This document shows, piece after piece, positions 47,781 to 57,301 of a stretch of 64,000 nt of DNA (within the stretch, counting starts at the first letter, position 1; the number at the start of each line of letters is the position of its first letter). The stretch is from Gemmatimonadota bacterium (GTDB lineage Bacteria > Gemmatimonadota > Gemmatimonadetes > Gemmatimonadales > Gemmatimonadaceae): assembly GCA_027622655.1 (NCBI GenBank), contig JAQBYI010000015.1, forward strand, positions 1 to 64,000, given 5' to 3'. Both the position numbers and the translations under genes were made by a program. Below the pieces are notes generated by a model. The model made no database searches. It was not told the origin of the DNA and worked only from the letters and a program-made list of their open reading frames with translations.

Positions 47781-50700
47781 ACCGGTGACCTCTTTTCGCG
47801 CCTGAAGGAAGTGCTCGGCGCCCAGTTTGAAATGGAGCGCGAGCTTGGCGGCGGCGGTATGTCGCGGGTGTTCCTCGCGACTGAGACCGCGTTGGGTCGC
47901 CGGGTTGTGGTCAAGCTGATCACGCCGGATCTCGCGGCCGGCGTAAACGTCGAGCGCTTCCGCCGCGAGATTCAGCTCGCCGCGCGGCTCCAGCACGCGA
48001 ACATCGTGCCGGTGCTGACCACCGGCGAGATCGACGGGCTGCCGTATTTCACGATGCCGTATGTGGACGGTGAATCGCTTCGGGCGCGGCTTGGGCGGGG
48101 AGGCTTGGGTGTCACCGAAGTCGTGAGTCTCCTGCGAGACGTGGCGCGCGCTCTCGCGTACGCGCACGCGAATGGCGTGGTGCACCGAGACATCAAGCCC
48201 GAAAACATTCTCCTCGCTGGTGGCGCCGCGACGGTTGCTGACTTTGGTATCGCGAAGGCGATCAGCGCGTCGCGCGACGAATCGTCGGGCAATACGCTCA
48301 CGCAGGTTGGCACGTCAATCGGCACGCCGACGTACATGTCGCCCGAGCAGGCGGCAGGTGACACCGGTGCGGACCATCGCGTGGACCTGTACTCGTTCGG
48401 CGTGGTGGCATACGAACTGCTCGTGGGCCGGCCGCCGTTCGCACATTCCACGCCTCAGAAACAACTCGCCGCTCATCTGGCAGAAAAACCACAGCCGGTT
48501 CTCGACTTGCGGCCGGACATGCCGCCGTCACTCGCCGAGCTGGTCATGCGCTGTTTGGAGAAAGACGCGAACGATCGGCCTCAGCGGGCGGAAGAAGTGG
48601 CGCGTCTGCTCGAGACGGTGACGAGCGGCACCGGGCAGCCCGCACTTCCGGCAATCCTGATTGGCGGGCGCGGGATGCTCAGGAAGGCGCTAGCGCTCTG
48701 GGCGATCGCGTTCGTCGTCGTCGGCGTGCTCGCCAAGGCGGCCATAGTCGGGATCGGGCTTCCGGATTGGGTCTTTCCCGGGTCGCTCGTCGTAATGCTG
48801 ATGGGCTTGCCGGTGATCCTGTTTACCGCGTACGTGCAGCGGCAGGCCCAGCGCATCCTCACGACTACGCCGCAACTCACTCCGGGCGGAACGCAGGCGC
48901 CTCAGGGCACGCTAGCCACGATGGCGATCAAGGCGAGCCCGCACGTGTCGTGGCGCCGGACGGCCGTTGGAGGTGCCTGGGCGTTCGGCGCGTTCGTGAT
49001 CGTGATCGGCGCGTTCATGACGCTGCGCGCGTTCGGCATCGGGCCGATGGGGACGCTCCAGGGGGCCGGCAAGTTCGGCGACCGCGAACGGCTCGTCGTG
49101 GCCGAGTTCCGGAGTCCGGCGGGCGACGACCTGCTTGGGCCGACCGTGACCGACGCGTTTCGCACGGACCTGGCACAGTCGACGGCGCTCAACGTGCTCT
49201 CGAGCGCAACGGTCCGCGACGTGCTGCGCCGCATGCAGCGGCCGGACACAACGCGCGTCACTGAGGACATCGCACGCCAGATCGCGGCCCGCGAAGGAAT
49301 GAAGGCGCTGATCTCGGGGCAGGTGGTGTCGCTCGGGGGTGGGTATGTGCTCTCGGCGCGACTGGTGTCGACGATCGGCAACGAGGAGCTCGCGACGTTT
49401 CGCGAGACGGCGACCGATGCGACCGACATCATTCCCGCGATCGGCCGGCTTTCGAAGGCCGTGCGCACCAAGGTTGGCGAGAGTCTCCGCCGGGTGCAGG
49501 CCGCGCGGAACCTCGACAAAGTCACGACGCCTTCGCTCGAGGCGCTCCAGAAGTACGTGCAGGGCGCGCGTTTCCTCGAGGTCAACAACGACTGGGAGCG
49601 CGGCAAGCCGCTCCTCGAGGAAGCGATCGCGCTCGACAGCGGCTTTGCGATGGCGTATCGCAAGCTCGCCGTCGAGGAGAGCAACCGTTTTGGCAGTGCG
49701 GCCCGAATCCAGTTCCTGTTGCAGAAGGCGTACGACAACCGGCAGCGCCTGACCGAGTCTGAGCGGTACATCACCGAAGGGTCGTACTTCGCGTATGGTC
49801 CGCAGCCCGATCGAAACAAGGTGATCGCCGCGTACGAGCAACTGCTCGAACTCGAGCCGGACAACGTGACCGCGCTCAACAACGTGGCGACTGCGTACGC
49901 GGACCTCCGGCAGTTTGCGAAAGCCGAGGAGTCGGCGCGGCGGGCGGTGGCGGTGCAGCCCACGGCATCTGTGTTCTTCAACAATGTCGTGTTCAACCAG
50001 ATTCAACAGGGCAAGCTCGACGCGGTGGACACGACGCTGCGCGCGATGGCAGAGGCACTGCCGCGCAACCCTCAGGTTTCGCAGAACTACATCCTGCTCG
50101 CATATGCGCGTGGTGACCTCGACTCCGCCGAGGCGATCGCGCGGGCGAAGCTGTCCGATCCGTCCGGGGCGGTCCAGCGCGCGGGGAACAACTGGTTGGG
50201 CGCAATCTCGGCGACGCGCGGACGGCTTGCCGAAGGCATTCGCTACGCCAAGGCCGCCGCAGAAATGCAGCGCGCAGCGGGCGTGCCGAGCGCGCCGCTG
50301 AGCGTCGCGATCACCGAAGCGCGCGCGCAGGTCTGGTTCCGCAATGACAAGGCGGGCGCGCTGAGGATCGTCGACGCTGCCCTCGCCAAAACCCCGATCG
50401 AATCGATACCGCTGGCCGACCGTCCGTATGATGATCTCGCCGAGTTCTACGCGCTTGCTGGACAGGTGGACAAGGCGCAGGCGGCTCTCGCCGGGTTCGA
50501 CCGGCGGCACAGCGGGGCGGCGAGCCTGCTGGACGAGTGGACGCGACACCGGATTCTTGGCGCGATCGCGCTGGCGGAAGGCAAGTACGATGAGGCGATT
50601 CGGGAGTTGAACCAGTCGGACGGCGACGACTGCACCATTTGCAAGCTTCCGCTCGTGGCGCGGGCGCACGACCTGGCCGGACGGGCCGATTCCGCCACCG

Positions 50701-50939
50701 CCACCTACGAGGCGCTCGCGGCGGACCGGACCTTCTTTCGGGCCTTCACGGACGCGGAGCATCTCGGGAGTTCGCTCAAACGACTTGGCGAGCTGTACGA
50801 GGCCAAGGGCGACAAGGCGAAGGCGATTGCGAACTACCAGAAGTTCGTGGACCTCTGGAAGAACGCCGATCCTGAGTTACAGCCTCAGGTCCGGGCAGTC
50901 CGAGACAAGCTTGCCCGACTGCAGCGGCAGGGTGGCTAA
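47778..50939 (+). CDS. serine/threonine protein kinase with C-terminal TPR repeats
   Basis: 1053 residues. The kinase domain at about 15-280 has the glycine loop RELGGGGMSRVFLATE, the lysine VVVKLI (Lys46), HRDIKPENIL (catalytic Asp138), DFGIAK (Asp155) and a GTPTYMSPEQ activation segment. Two or three membrane helices follow (about 305-355 and 395-420). A predicted periplasmic part has a segment beginning RLVVAEFRSPAGDDLLG and then many TPR units (for example VIAAYEQLLELEPDNVTALN). All catalytic residues are present. It lies between the rpsL-rpsG terminator and the fusA promoter. The ligand sensed by the TPR part is unknown. Confidence 0.93.
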   Translation: MTGDLFSRLKEVLGAQFEMERELGGGGMSRVFLATETALGRRVVVKLITPDLAAGVNVERFRREIQLAARLQHANIVPVLTTGEIDGLPYFTMPYVDGESLRARLGRGGLGVTEVVSLLRDVARALAYAHANGVVHRDIKPENILLAGGAATVADFGIAKAISASRDESSGNTLTQVGTSIGTPTYMSPEQAAGDTGADHRVDLYSFGVVAYELLVGRPPFAHSTPQKQLAAHLAEKPQPVLDLRPDMPPSLAELVMRCLEKDANDRPQRAEEVARLLETVTSGTGQPALPAILIGGRGMLRKALALWAIAFVVVGVLAKAAIVGIGLPDWVFPGSLVVMLMGLPVILFTAYVQRQAQRILTTTPQLTPGGTQAPQGTLATMAIKASPHVSWRRTAVGGAWAFGAFVIVIGAFMTLRAFGIGPMGTLQGAGKFGDRERLVVAEFRSPAGDDLLGPTVTDAFRTDLAQSTALNVLSSATVRDVLRRMQRPDTTRVTEDIARQIAAREGMKALISGQVVSLGGGYVLSARLVSTIGNEELATFRETATDATDIIPAIGRLSKAVRTKVGESLRRVQAARNLDKVTTPSLEALQKYVQGARFLEVNNDWERGKPLLEEAIALDSGFAMAYRKLAVEESNRFGSAARIQFLLQKAYDNRQRLTESERYITEGSYFAYGPQPDRNKVIAAYEQLLELEPDNVTALNNVATAYADLRQFAKAEESARRAVAVQPTASVFFNNVVFNQIQQGKLDAVDTTLRAMAEALPRNPQVSQNYILLAYARGDLDSAEAIARAKLSDPSGAVQRAGNNWLGAISATRGRLAEGIRYAKAAAEMQRAAGVPSAPLSVAITEARAQVWFRNDKAGALRIVDAALAKTPIESIPLADRPYDDLAEFYALAGQVDKAQAALAGFDRRHSGAASLLDEWTRHRILGAIALAEGKYDEAIRELNQSDGDDCTICKLPLVARAHDLAGRADSATATYEALAADRTFFRAFTDAEHLGSSLKRLGELYEAKGDKAKAIANYQKFVDLWKNADPELQPQVRAVRDKLARLQRQGG

Positions 50940-51418
50940 GGCTGCTGTCCAAGCCACTTCCGCTCGGTTGACATAGGATATTCCCCCGCTATCTTTTCAA
51001 GGCTCTGGGAGAACTTGCTTTAACCCGGAGAAAATCGCACGACCGGCGTACTGTGTGCCGGGCACTATGGGCTCGCCAACCTCTCGGATTTCACTCGTTG
51101 AAAGTTCGAGTCGCGCGGGGGAGCGATGGACCGCTCCGATCGATGACGCACGGCAGCTTCAGTGGGCCGCGCTGAGTTTCCCGAAAAGCAACGCAGGACA
51201 ATTTGACGTCAGGGGTGCCGCCGGCAATCGCGGGCGGAGTGAACGGTCGACGCGAAGGCGGCGATCTCCACAAAAACCTCAGGCGCGCCGTGGGTCCCCG
51301 TTCGCGCAGCAGTGGCGAACGTACCCGGCGACAGCGGATGGACACCGGCCCCATTGAGGGGCGCTGGTCCACCCGCGTTTGTGTTCCTGGGAAATGAAAA
51401 CAGAGACGGAAGCAATAA
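50940..51418 (+). other. 479-bp gap holding the promoter and long leader of fusA
   Basis: No convincing coding region is present: two overlapping open frames on opposite strands have random composition. The stretch holds a sigma-70-type promoter at its start and, 420 bp later, fusA. In the leader, GCGG/CCGC, TGGAC/GTCCA and CCCC/GGGG pair as an interrupted hairpin at 51334-51376. I recognise no riboswitch family. Part of the leader may regulate EF-G synthesis. Confidence 0.5.
50968..50995 (+). promoter_or_regulatory. sigma-70-type promoter upstream of fusA
   Basis: A perfect TTGACA (50968-50973) is followed after 16 bp by TATCTT (50990-50995). It lies about 29 bp after the kinase stop codon and about 420 bp before the fusA ATG. 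It is the best -35 element seen in the window. Confidence 0.7.
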
Positions 51419-53611
51419 ATGACATCAACAATCGCCGCACCGAACACCGTTCGCGGCGCGACCAGAGAGCAATCGAACCGATCCATGGGCCGCGAAACCG
51501 AACTCAAGTATTACCGTAACATCGGCATCATGGCCCACATTGATGCCGGGAAGACGACCACGACCGAGCGCATTCTCTATTACACAGGGAAGTCGCACAA
51601 GCTCGGGGAAGTCCACGACGGCGCGGCGACCATGGACTGGATGGAGCAGGAGCAGGAGCGTGGCATCACGATCACGTCCGCCGCGACGACCTGCTTCTGG
51701 AAGCGCCACGGGTCGTCGTACGACACTGGCTCGGTGGACGGTCCCGAATACCGGATCAACATCATCGACACGCCTGGCCACGTCGACTTCACGGTCGAAG
51801 TGGAACGTTCGCTGCGCGTGCTCGACGGTGCGGTTGCGCTCCTCGACTCGGTTGCCGGCGTCGAGCCGCAGACCGAGACCGTCTGGCGCCAGGCAGATCG
51901 GTACAAGGTTCCGCGCATCATCTTCGCCAACAAGATGGACCGCGTGGGCGCGAACTTCGACCGTTGCATGGCGATGATTCGCGACCGGCTCTCGAAGGAC
52001 GCATATGCGCTCCAGATCCCGGTCGGATCGGGCGAGCTCTTCACCGGCCACATCGACGTCATTGAACGCAAGCAGTACATCTTCGACGATGCGACGCTCG
52101 GCAAGACGTTCCGCGTCATGATGGAAGTGCCCGACGACATGAAGGAAATCGTCGAAAAGGCGCGCTATGACCTGGTTGAGGCCGCGATCCAGCACGACGA
52201 CGAACTGATTGAGAAATATCTCGCCGGCGAGCAGCTGACCAATGACGAAATCCGCCATGCGATTCGCGCGGCGACGTGCAAGCTCCGGTTCGTGCCGGTT
52301 CTCTGCGGTGCGTCGTTCAAGAACAAGGGCGTCCAGGCCCTGCTCGATGCCGTGATTGATTTCCTGCCGGCGCCGACCGATGTGCCGCCGATGCGGGGAC
52401 ACCTCCCGCATCATGACGAAACGTTCGAAACTCGCGAAGTAAGCGACGAGGCTCCGTTTTCGGCGCTGGCATTCAAGATCGCGACCGATCCATTCGTTGG
52501 AAAACTGACGTTCTTCCGCGTGTACTCCGGCGTCATGAAGGCCGGGTCGGGGTGCTACAACTCGACCAAGGACAAGACAGAGCGAGTTGGCCGGCTGCTT
52601 CAGATGCACGCGAACAAGCGCGAAGAGATTCAGGAAGTGCGCGCCGGTGACATCGCGGCTGCGATCGGCCTCAGGGAAACGCGTACAGGCGACACGCTCT
52701 CGGACGAAGACCATCCGATCATCCTCGAGGCGATGAAGTTCCCGGCGCCCGTGATCGACGTGGCGATTGAGCCGAAGACGAAAGCCGATCAGGACAAGCT
52801 GGCCATCGCACTGCAGAAGCTCTCAGAGGAAGACCCGACGTTCCGAGTCCATACGGACGCCGAGACGAGCCAGACGATCATTTCCGGCATGGGCGAGCTC
52901 CATCTCGAAATCATCGTCGACCGCATGATGCGCGAGTTCAAGGTCGACGCCAACGTGGGCCGCCCGCAGGTCGCCTACCGCGAAACGATCCGCAAGGCCG
53001 TCAACAAGGTCGACGGCAAGTTCATCCGTCAGTCGGGCGGCAAGGGCCAGTACGGCCACGTGGTCATAAATATCGCTCCCGCCGAACTTGGGCAGGGCTT
53101 CGTATTTGAGGACAAGATCGTTGGTGGCGTGATTCCGCGTGAATACATCAAGCCGGTCGAAGCCGGCATGAGGGAAGCGTTGGAGAACGGCGTGTTGGCC
53201 GGCTACCCGATGGTCGACGTAAAGGTTGAGCTGATCCACGGTTCGTACCACGATGTGGACTCGAGCGAAATGGCGTTCAAGATTGCGGGCTCGATGGCGA
53301 TCAAGGAAGCCGCCCGTTTGGCCAAGCCGGTACTGCTCGAGCCAATGATGAATGTCGAGGTCGTCACGCCTGACGCGTTCATGGGCGACGTGCTCGGCGA
53401 CCTGTCGGCGCGGCGCGGCAAGATTGGCGGCATGACGCAGCGCGGCGAGGCGCAGGTGATTGAATCAACCGTGCCGCTCTCAGAAATGTTCGGTTATTCC
53501 ACGAAGCTCCGGTCCATGACGCAGGGGCGCGCGGTGTACTCGATGGAGTTTGCGCATTACGACGAAGTACCGAAGTCGAAGGCAGAAGAGATCGTCGCGA
53601 AAAAGAAGTAG
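51419..53611 (+). CDS. fusA: translation elongation factor G
   Basis: 730 residues. The GTPase motifs are [17 protein letters not shown] near residue 39, a canonical switch [15 protein letters not shown] near 80, [17 protein letters not shown] near 118 and [13 protein letters not shown] near 172. Domain IV has the [14 protein letters not shown] segment near 535. EF-G drives translocation and ribosome recycling. A roughly 23-residue N-terminal extension (up to [16 protein letters not shown]) precedes the usual start; a later ATG at residue 23 could be an alternative. GGAAG lies before the ATG. Confidence 0.97.
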   Translation: MTSTIAAPNTVRGATREQSNRSMGRETELKYYRNIGIMAHIDAGKTTTTERILYYTGKSHKLGEVHDGAATMDWMEQEQERGITITSAATTCFWKRHGSSYDTGSVDGPEYRINIIDTPGHVDFTVEVERSLRVLDGAVALLDSVAGVEPQTETVWRQADRYKVPRIIFANKMDRVGANFDRCMAMIRDRLSKDAYALQIPVGSGELFTGHIDVIERKQYIFDDATLGKTFRVMMEVPDDMKEIVEKARYDLVEAAIQHDDELIEKYLAGEQLTNDEIRHAIRAATCKLRFVPVLCGASFKNKGVQALLDAVIDFLPAPTDVPPMRGHLPHHDETFETREVSDEAPFSALAFKIATDPFVGKLTFFRVYSGVMKAGSGCYNSTKDKTERVGRLLQMHANKREEIQEVRAGDIAAAIGLRETRTGDTLSDEDHPIILEAMKFPAPVIDVAIEPKTKADQDKLAIALQKLSEEDPTFRVHTDAETSQTIISGMGELHLEIIVDRMMREFKVDANVGRPQVAYRETIRKAVNKVDGKFIRQSGGKGQYGHVVINIAPAELGQGFVFEDKIVGGVIPREYIKPVEAGMREALENGVLAGYPMVDVKVELIHGSYHDVDSSEMAFKIAGSMAIKEAARLAKPVLLEPMMNVEVVTPDAFMGDVLGDLSARRGKIGGMTQRGEAQVIESTVPLSEMFGYSTKLRSMTQGRAVYSMEFAHYDEVPKSKAEEIVAKKK

Positions 53612-53723
53612 CAGGGAGGAAGTAAGAAGCACGATTGACGGACGAGGCCGGAGATTCGACGTAGTTCCTATCTCCTGATTCTTATTTCGCAGTTCCACAT
53701 CCACACTCTCAGGACGCACTACA

Positions 53724-54926
53724 ATGGCCAAGGCAAAGTTCGAGCGGACCAAGCTGCACGTAAACGTCGGCACTATCGGCCACGTCGATCACGGCAAGAC
53801 CACGCTGACGGCGGCCCTCACCAAGATCTCGGCTGACTCGGGATTCGGCACCAAGTACATCGCCTATGATCAGGTCGCGAAGGCGTCTGAGTCACAGGGT
53901 CGTCGTGATCCCACGAAGATTCTCACGATTGCCACGTCGCACGTCGAGTACGAGACGAAAGCGCGCCATTACGCGCACGTCGACTGCCCCGGCCACGCGG
54001 ATTACGTGAAGAACATGATCACGGGAGCCGCGCAGATGGATGGCGCGATCCTCGTGGTGAGCGCCGTCGACGGCCCGATGCCGCAGACGCGCGAGCACAT
54101 CCTGCTCGCCAAGCAGGTGAACGTGCCGAAGGTTGTAGTGTTTCTCAACAAGTGCGACCTCGTCGAGGACGCCGAGCTGCTCGACCTCGTAGAGCTCGAA
54201 GTTCGTGAGCTGCTGTCGAAGTACAACTTCGACGGCGACAACGCGCCCGTGATTCGCGGTTCCGCGATCAAGGCGATCGAAGGCGAGCAGGTTTGGATCG
54301 ACAAGATCCAGGAGCTGTTCGAGGCGCTTGACACTTTCATTCCGGAGCCGGTACGCGAAATCGACAAGCCGTTCATCATGCCGGTCGAGGACGTCTTCTC
54401 GATCACCGGTCGTGGTACGGTGGCTACTGGTCGTATTGAACGCGGCAAGATCAAGACCGGTGAAGAAGTGGCGCTCGTCGGTTTCAACTCCGACAAGAAG
54501 GCCGTCGTCACGGGTGTCGAAGCGTTCCGCAAGCTGCTCGACGACGGACAGGCCGGCGACAACGTCGGGCTCCTGCTGCGCGGCATCGACAAGAAGGACG
54601 TCGAGCGCGGTATGGTGCTCGCCAAGCCGGGCTCGATCACGCCGCACACCAGGGCTGAGGCCGAGGTGTACGTGCTGACCAAGGACGAGGGCGGCCGTCA
54701 CACGCCGTTCTTCAAGGGCTACCGCCCGCAGTTCTACCTCCGCACAACGGACGTGACAGGCTCGATCGAGCTGCCGGCCGGAACGGAGATGGTGATGCCG
54801 GGCGACAACGTCCAGATGGTCATCGAGCTGATCATGCCGGTCGCGATGGAGCTGCAGCTGCGGTTTGCCATCCGCGAAGGCGGACGCACGGTGGGTGCTG
54901 GCGTGGTAACGAAGATCCTCAAGTAA
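53724..54926 (+). CDS. tuf: translation elongation factor Tu
   Basis: 400 residues. [18 protein letters not shown] (residues 19-36), [21 protein letters not shown] (87-107, split for length), [12 protein letters not shown] near 142 and [13 protein letters not shown] near 233 are all normal. Switch I is not: where other EF-Tu have a short segment ending RGITINTSHVEY, this protein reads [18 protein letters not shown] at 54-71 before SHVEY. It is about five residues longer, with Lys-Ile instead of Arg-Gly, but Thr68 is retained. Only one tuf lies in this window. Confidence 0.97.
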   Translation: MAKAKFERTKLHVNVGTIGHVDHGKTTLTAALTKISADSGFGTKYIAYDQVAKASESQGRRDPTKILTIATSHVEYETKARHYAHVDCPGHADYVKNMITGAAQMDGAILVVSAVDGPMPQTREHILLAKQVNVPKVVVFLNKCDLVEDAELLDLVELEVRELLSKYNFDGDNAPVIRGSAIKAIEGEQVWIDKIQELFEALDTFIPEPVREIDKPFIMPVEDVFSITGRGTVATGRIERGKIKTGEEVALVGFNSDKKAVVTGVEAFRKLLDDGQAGDNVGLLLRGIDKKDVERGMVLAKPGSITPHTRAEAEVYVLTKDEGGRHTPFFKGYRPQFYLRTTDVTGSIELPAGTEMVMPGDNVQMVIELIMPVAMELQLRFAIREGGRTVGAGVVTKILK

Positions 54927-54935
54927 CGACAACAA

Positions 54936-55024
54936 CGAGTTGACAGCTCACGGTTGACGGCCGACGGCTATCGGTCGTCCGCACAACCGACAACCGACAA
55001 CCGCAAGCCGACAACCGTAAGCCG
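54936..55024. repeat. degenerate short repeats after tuf
   Basis: GAGTTGACAGCTCACGGTTGACGG, read here as GAGTTGACAG and CACGGTTGACGG, is followed by several copies of ACAACCG and a doubled AACCG(C/T)AAGCCG. CGGCCGA/TCGGTCG can form a 7-bp stem. No gene is present between tuf and rpsJ. Confidence 0.75.
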
Positions 55025-55054
55025 TACACTCGCAGCTGCTGTTCAGGAGAAACC

Positions 55055-55363
55055 ATGGCAGGACGCATTCGCATCAGACTGAAGGCCTTTGACCACGCCG
55101 TGATCGACCAGGCGGCGGGGGACATCGTGCGCACGGCCGAAAAGACCGGCGCACAGGTGTCGGGGCCAATCCCGTTGCCGACGAAGACGCAGCGTTGGAC
55201 CGTGCTGCGCTCGCCGCACGTGGACAAGAAGTCGCGCGAGCAGTTCGAACTGAAGACGCACAAGCGCGTAATCGACATCCTCGATTCGCGTGCGCAGACG
55301 GTGGACGCGCTGACCAAGCTCGATCTGCCGGCCGGCGTGGACGTTGAGATCAAGGTGGAATAG
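55055..55363 (+). CDS. rpsJ: 30S ribosomal protein S10
   Basis: 102 residues. [17 protein letters not shown] at the N-terminus and the signature [20 protein letters not shown] near residue 36 identify S10. It also serves as the NusE antitermination partner. CAGGAGA precedes the ATG. It is the first gene of the S10 operon. Confidence 0.98.
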   Translation: MAGRIRIRLKAFDHAVIDQAAGDIVRTAEKTGAQVSGPIPLPTKTQRWTVLRSPHVDKKSREQFELKTHKRVIDILDSRAQTVDALTKLDLPAGVDVEIKVE

Positions 55364-55366
55364 CCC

Positions 55367-56050
55367 ATGATCGGGATCATTGGACGCAAACTGGGCATGA
55401 CCCAGATATTCAACGAAGCGGGGCAGCAGATCCCTGTGACGGTGGTGGAAGCCGAGCCGAACCCGGTCACGAAGGTCGTGACCAAGGAGACGGCCGGATT
55501 TGCCGCAGTCGAGCTCGGATTTGGCACCAAGCGCCTCGCACGTGAGTCGAAGAAGGGCGAGCGCGTGCCGCGCGGTTCGCGTGCACCGAAGGCGGAAGTT
55601 GCGCACGGTACCAAGGCTGGACTCGATGCTCCGCCAGTGGTGCTGCGCTCGTTCCGTCTCGACGATGCGCCTGGGAAGAACCCGGAGATCCCGACCTATG
55701 CGGTCGGCGACAAAGTGAGCGTCGGCATCTTCAATCCGGGCGATACGGTGAAGGTGACCGGTACGAGCAAGGGTCGTGGATTCCAAGGCGTTGTGAAGCG
55801 CTACGGTTTCCACGGCGGTCCGAATACGCACGGCAACACGAAGCACCGCCGTCCGGGTTCAATCGGCGCCGGAACAGACCCGTCGCGAGTTATCAAGGGC
55901 AAGAAAATGCCGGGGCACTACGGCGCCGCGCGGCACACGCAGACGCACCTCCGTGTCGAGAAAGTGGACGCGGAGCGCAACCTCATCTACATCCGCGGCT
56001 CAGTGGCCGGTCCGAAGTTCGGGATCGTGCTCGTCCGCAAGCAGGGATAA
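55367..56050 (+). CDS. rplC: 50S ribosomal protein L3
   Basis: 227 residues. [19 protein letters not shown] begins the protein and the signature [19 protein letters not shown] lies near residue 127. L3 initiates 50S assembly and reaches the peptidyl transferase centre. It starts three bases after the rpsJ stop. Confidence 0.98.
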   Translation: MIGIIGRKLGMTQIFNEAGQQIPVTVVEAEPNPVTKVVTKETAGFAAVELGFGTKRLARESKKGERVPRGSRAPKAEVAHGTKAGLDAPPVVLRSFRLDDAPGKNPEIPTYAVGDKVSVGIFNPGDTVKVTGTSKGRGFQGVVKRYGFHGGPNTHGNTKHRRPGSIGAGTDPSRVIKGKKMPGHYGAARHTQTHLRVEKVDAERNLIYIRGSVAGPKFGIVLVRKQG

Positions 56051-56053
56051 CCG

Positions 56054-57007
56054 ATGGCCGACTCGACAAACCTCCAGGCCATGGCATTCACGGCGCAGGG
56101 TACGCCGCGCGACAGCGTGGCGCTTCCGGGCGAGATTTTCGACGGCACCGTGAACATGCCGGTCATGCACCTCGCGGTGAAGGCGTATCTGGCCAATCAG
56201 CGTCAGGGCACGCACGCCACAAAAACCCGAAGTTACGTGGTTGGCGGCGGCGCGAAGCCGTGGGCCCAGAAGGGCACCGGCCGAGCGCGTCAGGGTTCGA
56301 CGCGTGCGCCGCACTGGCCGGGTGGCGGAACGGTTTTCGGACCGAGCCCACGCAGCTACCGCCAAACCATCACACGTCAGGCCAAAGCGTTGGCGCGCAA
56401 GAGTGCGCTGAACGCTCGCGCCGGCGAGGGCGCGCTCCACGTCATCGACGCGTTCCAATACGACGCACCGAAGACATCGAAGCTGTTGCAGTTGCTGGCG
56501 CGCCTCGACGTTGCGCACTTGAAGGTGCTCATCCTGACCGACGGCGTGAAGGCGGACCTGTATCTTTCGGGCCGAAACCTGAAGAACGTGCACGTGCTGC
56601 CGTTTTCCGACGCGTCCGCGTTCCAGGTACTCTGGTCCGACGTGGTGCTGGTTGAGTCGGCGGCCTTGGGCTCCGCGCTCGAGCCGATGGCTGAAAAGGA
56701 AGCGCCGAAGGTGAAGGTTCTGAAGAAGAAGAAGCCAGAGAGAAGCCGGAAGGCAACGGACGCCGACGAGGAGCCGAAAGCGACGGCGGCGAAGAAGTCC
56801 GCCGCGAAGGCCACCGCGAAGAAGGCGGCGGCCAAGAAGACGGCAGCGAGGAAGGCGTCAGCGAAAGCGGCTCCGAAAGCGGCTCCGAAAGCGGCTGCCA
56901 AGAAGTCGACGCCGAACAAGCCAGCGGCCAAGGGAACGGCCAAGGGAACGGCCAAGGGAACGGCGAAGGTGACGGCCAAGAAGCCGGCCAAGAAGAAGGA
57001 GAAGTAG
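56054..57007 (+). CDS. rplD: 50S ribosomal protein L4 with long Lys/Ala-rich tail
   Basis: 317 residues, whereas L4 is usually about 205. The core has the tunnel loop motif GGGAKPWAQKGTGRARQGS near residue 64 and ends near 205-210. The last about 105 residues are a histone H1-like tail of Lys, Ala and Pro (for example KKAAAKKTAARKASAK). They include an acidic patch DADEEPK and short DNA repeats. The tail is intact and in frame and ends just before rplW, so it is not an artefact of a missing stop. It may bind rRNA. Confidence 0.95.
   Translation: MADSTNLQAMAFTAQGTPRDSVALPGEIFDGTVNMPVMHLAVKAYLANQRQGTHATKTRSYVVGGGAKPWAQKGTGRARQGSTRAPHWPGGGTVFGPSPRSYRQTITRQAKALARKSALNARAGEGALHVIDAFQYDAPKTSKLLQLLARLDVAHLKVLILTDGVKADLYLSGRNLKNVHVLPFSDASAFQVLWSDVVLVESAALGSALEPMAEKEAPKVKVLKKKKPERSRKATDADEEPKATAAKKSAAKATAKKAAAKKTAARKASAKAAPKAAPKAAAKKSTPNKPAAKGTAKGTAKGTAKVTAKKPAKKKEK
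56926..56961. repeat. 12-bp tandem repeat inside rplD
   Basis: Three perfect copies of GGCCAAGGGAAC, encoding Ala-Lys-Gly-Thr units. A second array nearby, GCGGCTCCGAAA at 56867-56890, has two perfect copies (Ala-Ala-Pro-Lys). Confidence 0.95.
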
Positions 57008-57010
57008 CCG

Positions 57011-57298
57011 ATGCCGACAATGATCAGGACCATCGTGCGGCCGATCGTCACCGAGAAGAGTTCGGCGGCGTATCAGGATCGTGCCGAATACACGTTCGAG
57101 GTCCATCCCCAGGCCACGAAGCCGGCGATTCGCCAGGCCATCGAGACGCTGTTCGGGGTGAAGGTGACGAACGTATGGACGGCCCAGCAGCGCGGAAAGC
57201 CGCGCCGCATGGGAGGAAAGGTCGGTCTCCGGCCTCGTTGGAAGAAAGCCATCGTGACGCTGAAGGAAGGCGACACGATTGAGATCTTCGAGGGTTAA
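57011..57298 (+). CDS. rplW: 50S ribosomal protein L23
   Basis: 95 residues: RTIVRPIVTEKSSAAYQDRAE, given here as IVRPIVTEKSS, then YTFEVHPQATKPAIRQAIE and VTNVWTAQQRGKPRRMGGK. L23 lies at the tunnel exit and docks SRP and trigger factor. It starts three bases after rplD. Confidence 0.97.
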   Translation: MPTMIRTIVRPIVTEKSSAAYQDRAEYTFEVHPQATKPAIRQAIETLFGVKVTNVWTAQQRGKPRRMGGKVGLRPRWKKAIVTLKEGDTIEIFEG

Positions 57299-57301
57299 TC
57301 A

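Noticed and set aside
51055-51357. Possible 100-residue gene in the fusA leader
   Set aside because: Composition is Ser/Arg-rich without hydrophobic core, no ribosome binding site, and an equally long frame lies on the opposite strand.
53612-53723. Promoter for tuf at TTGACG (53635)
   Set aside because: No acceptable -10 lies at 16-18 bp; tuf can be co-transcribed with fusA.
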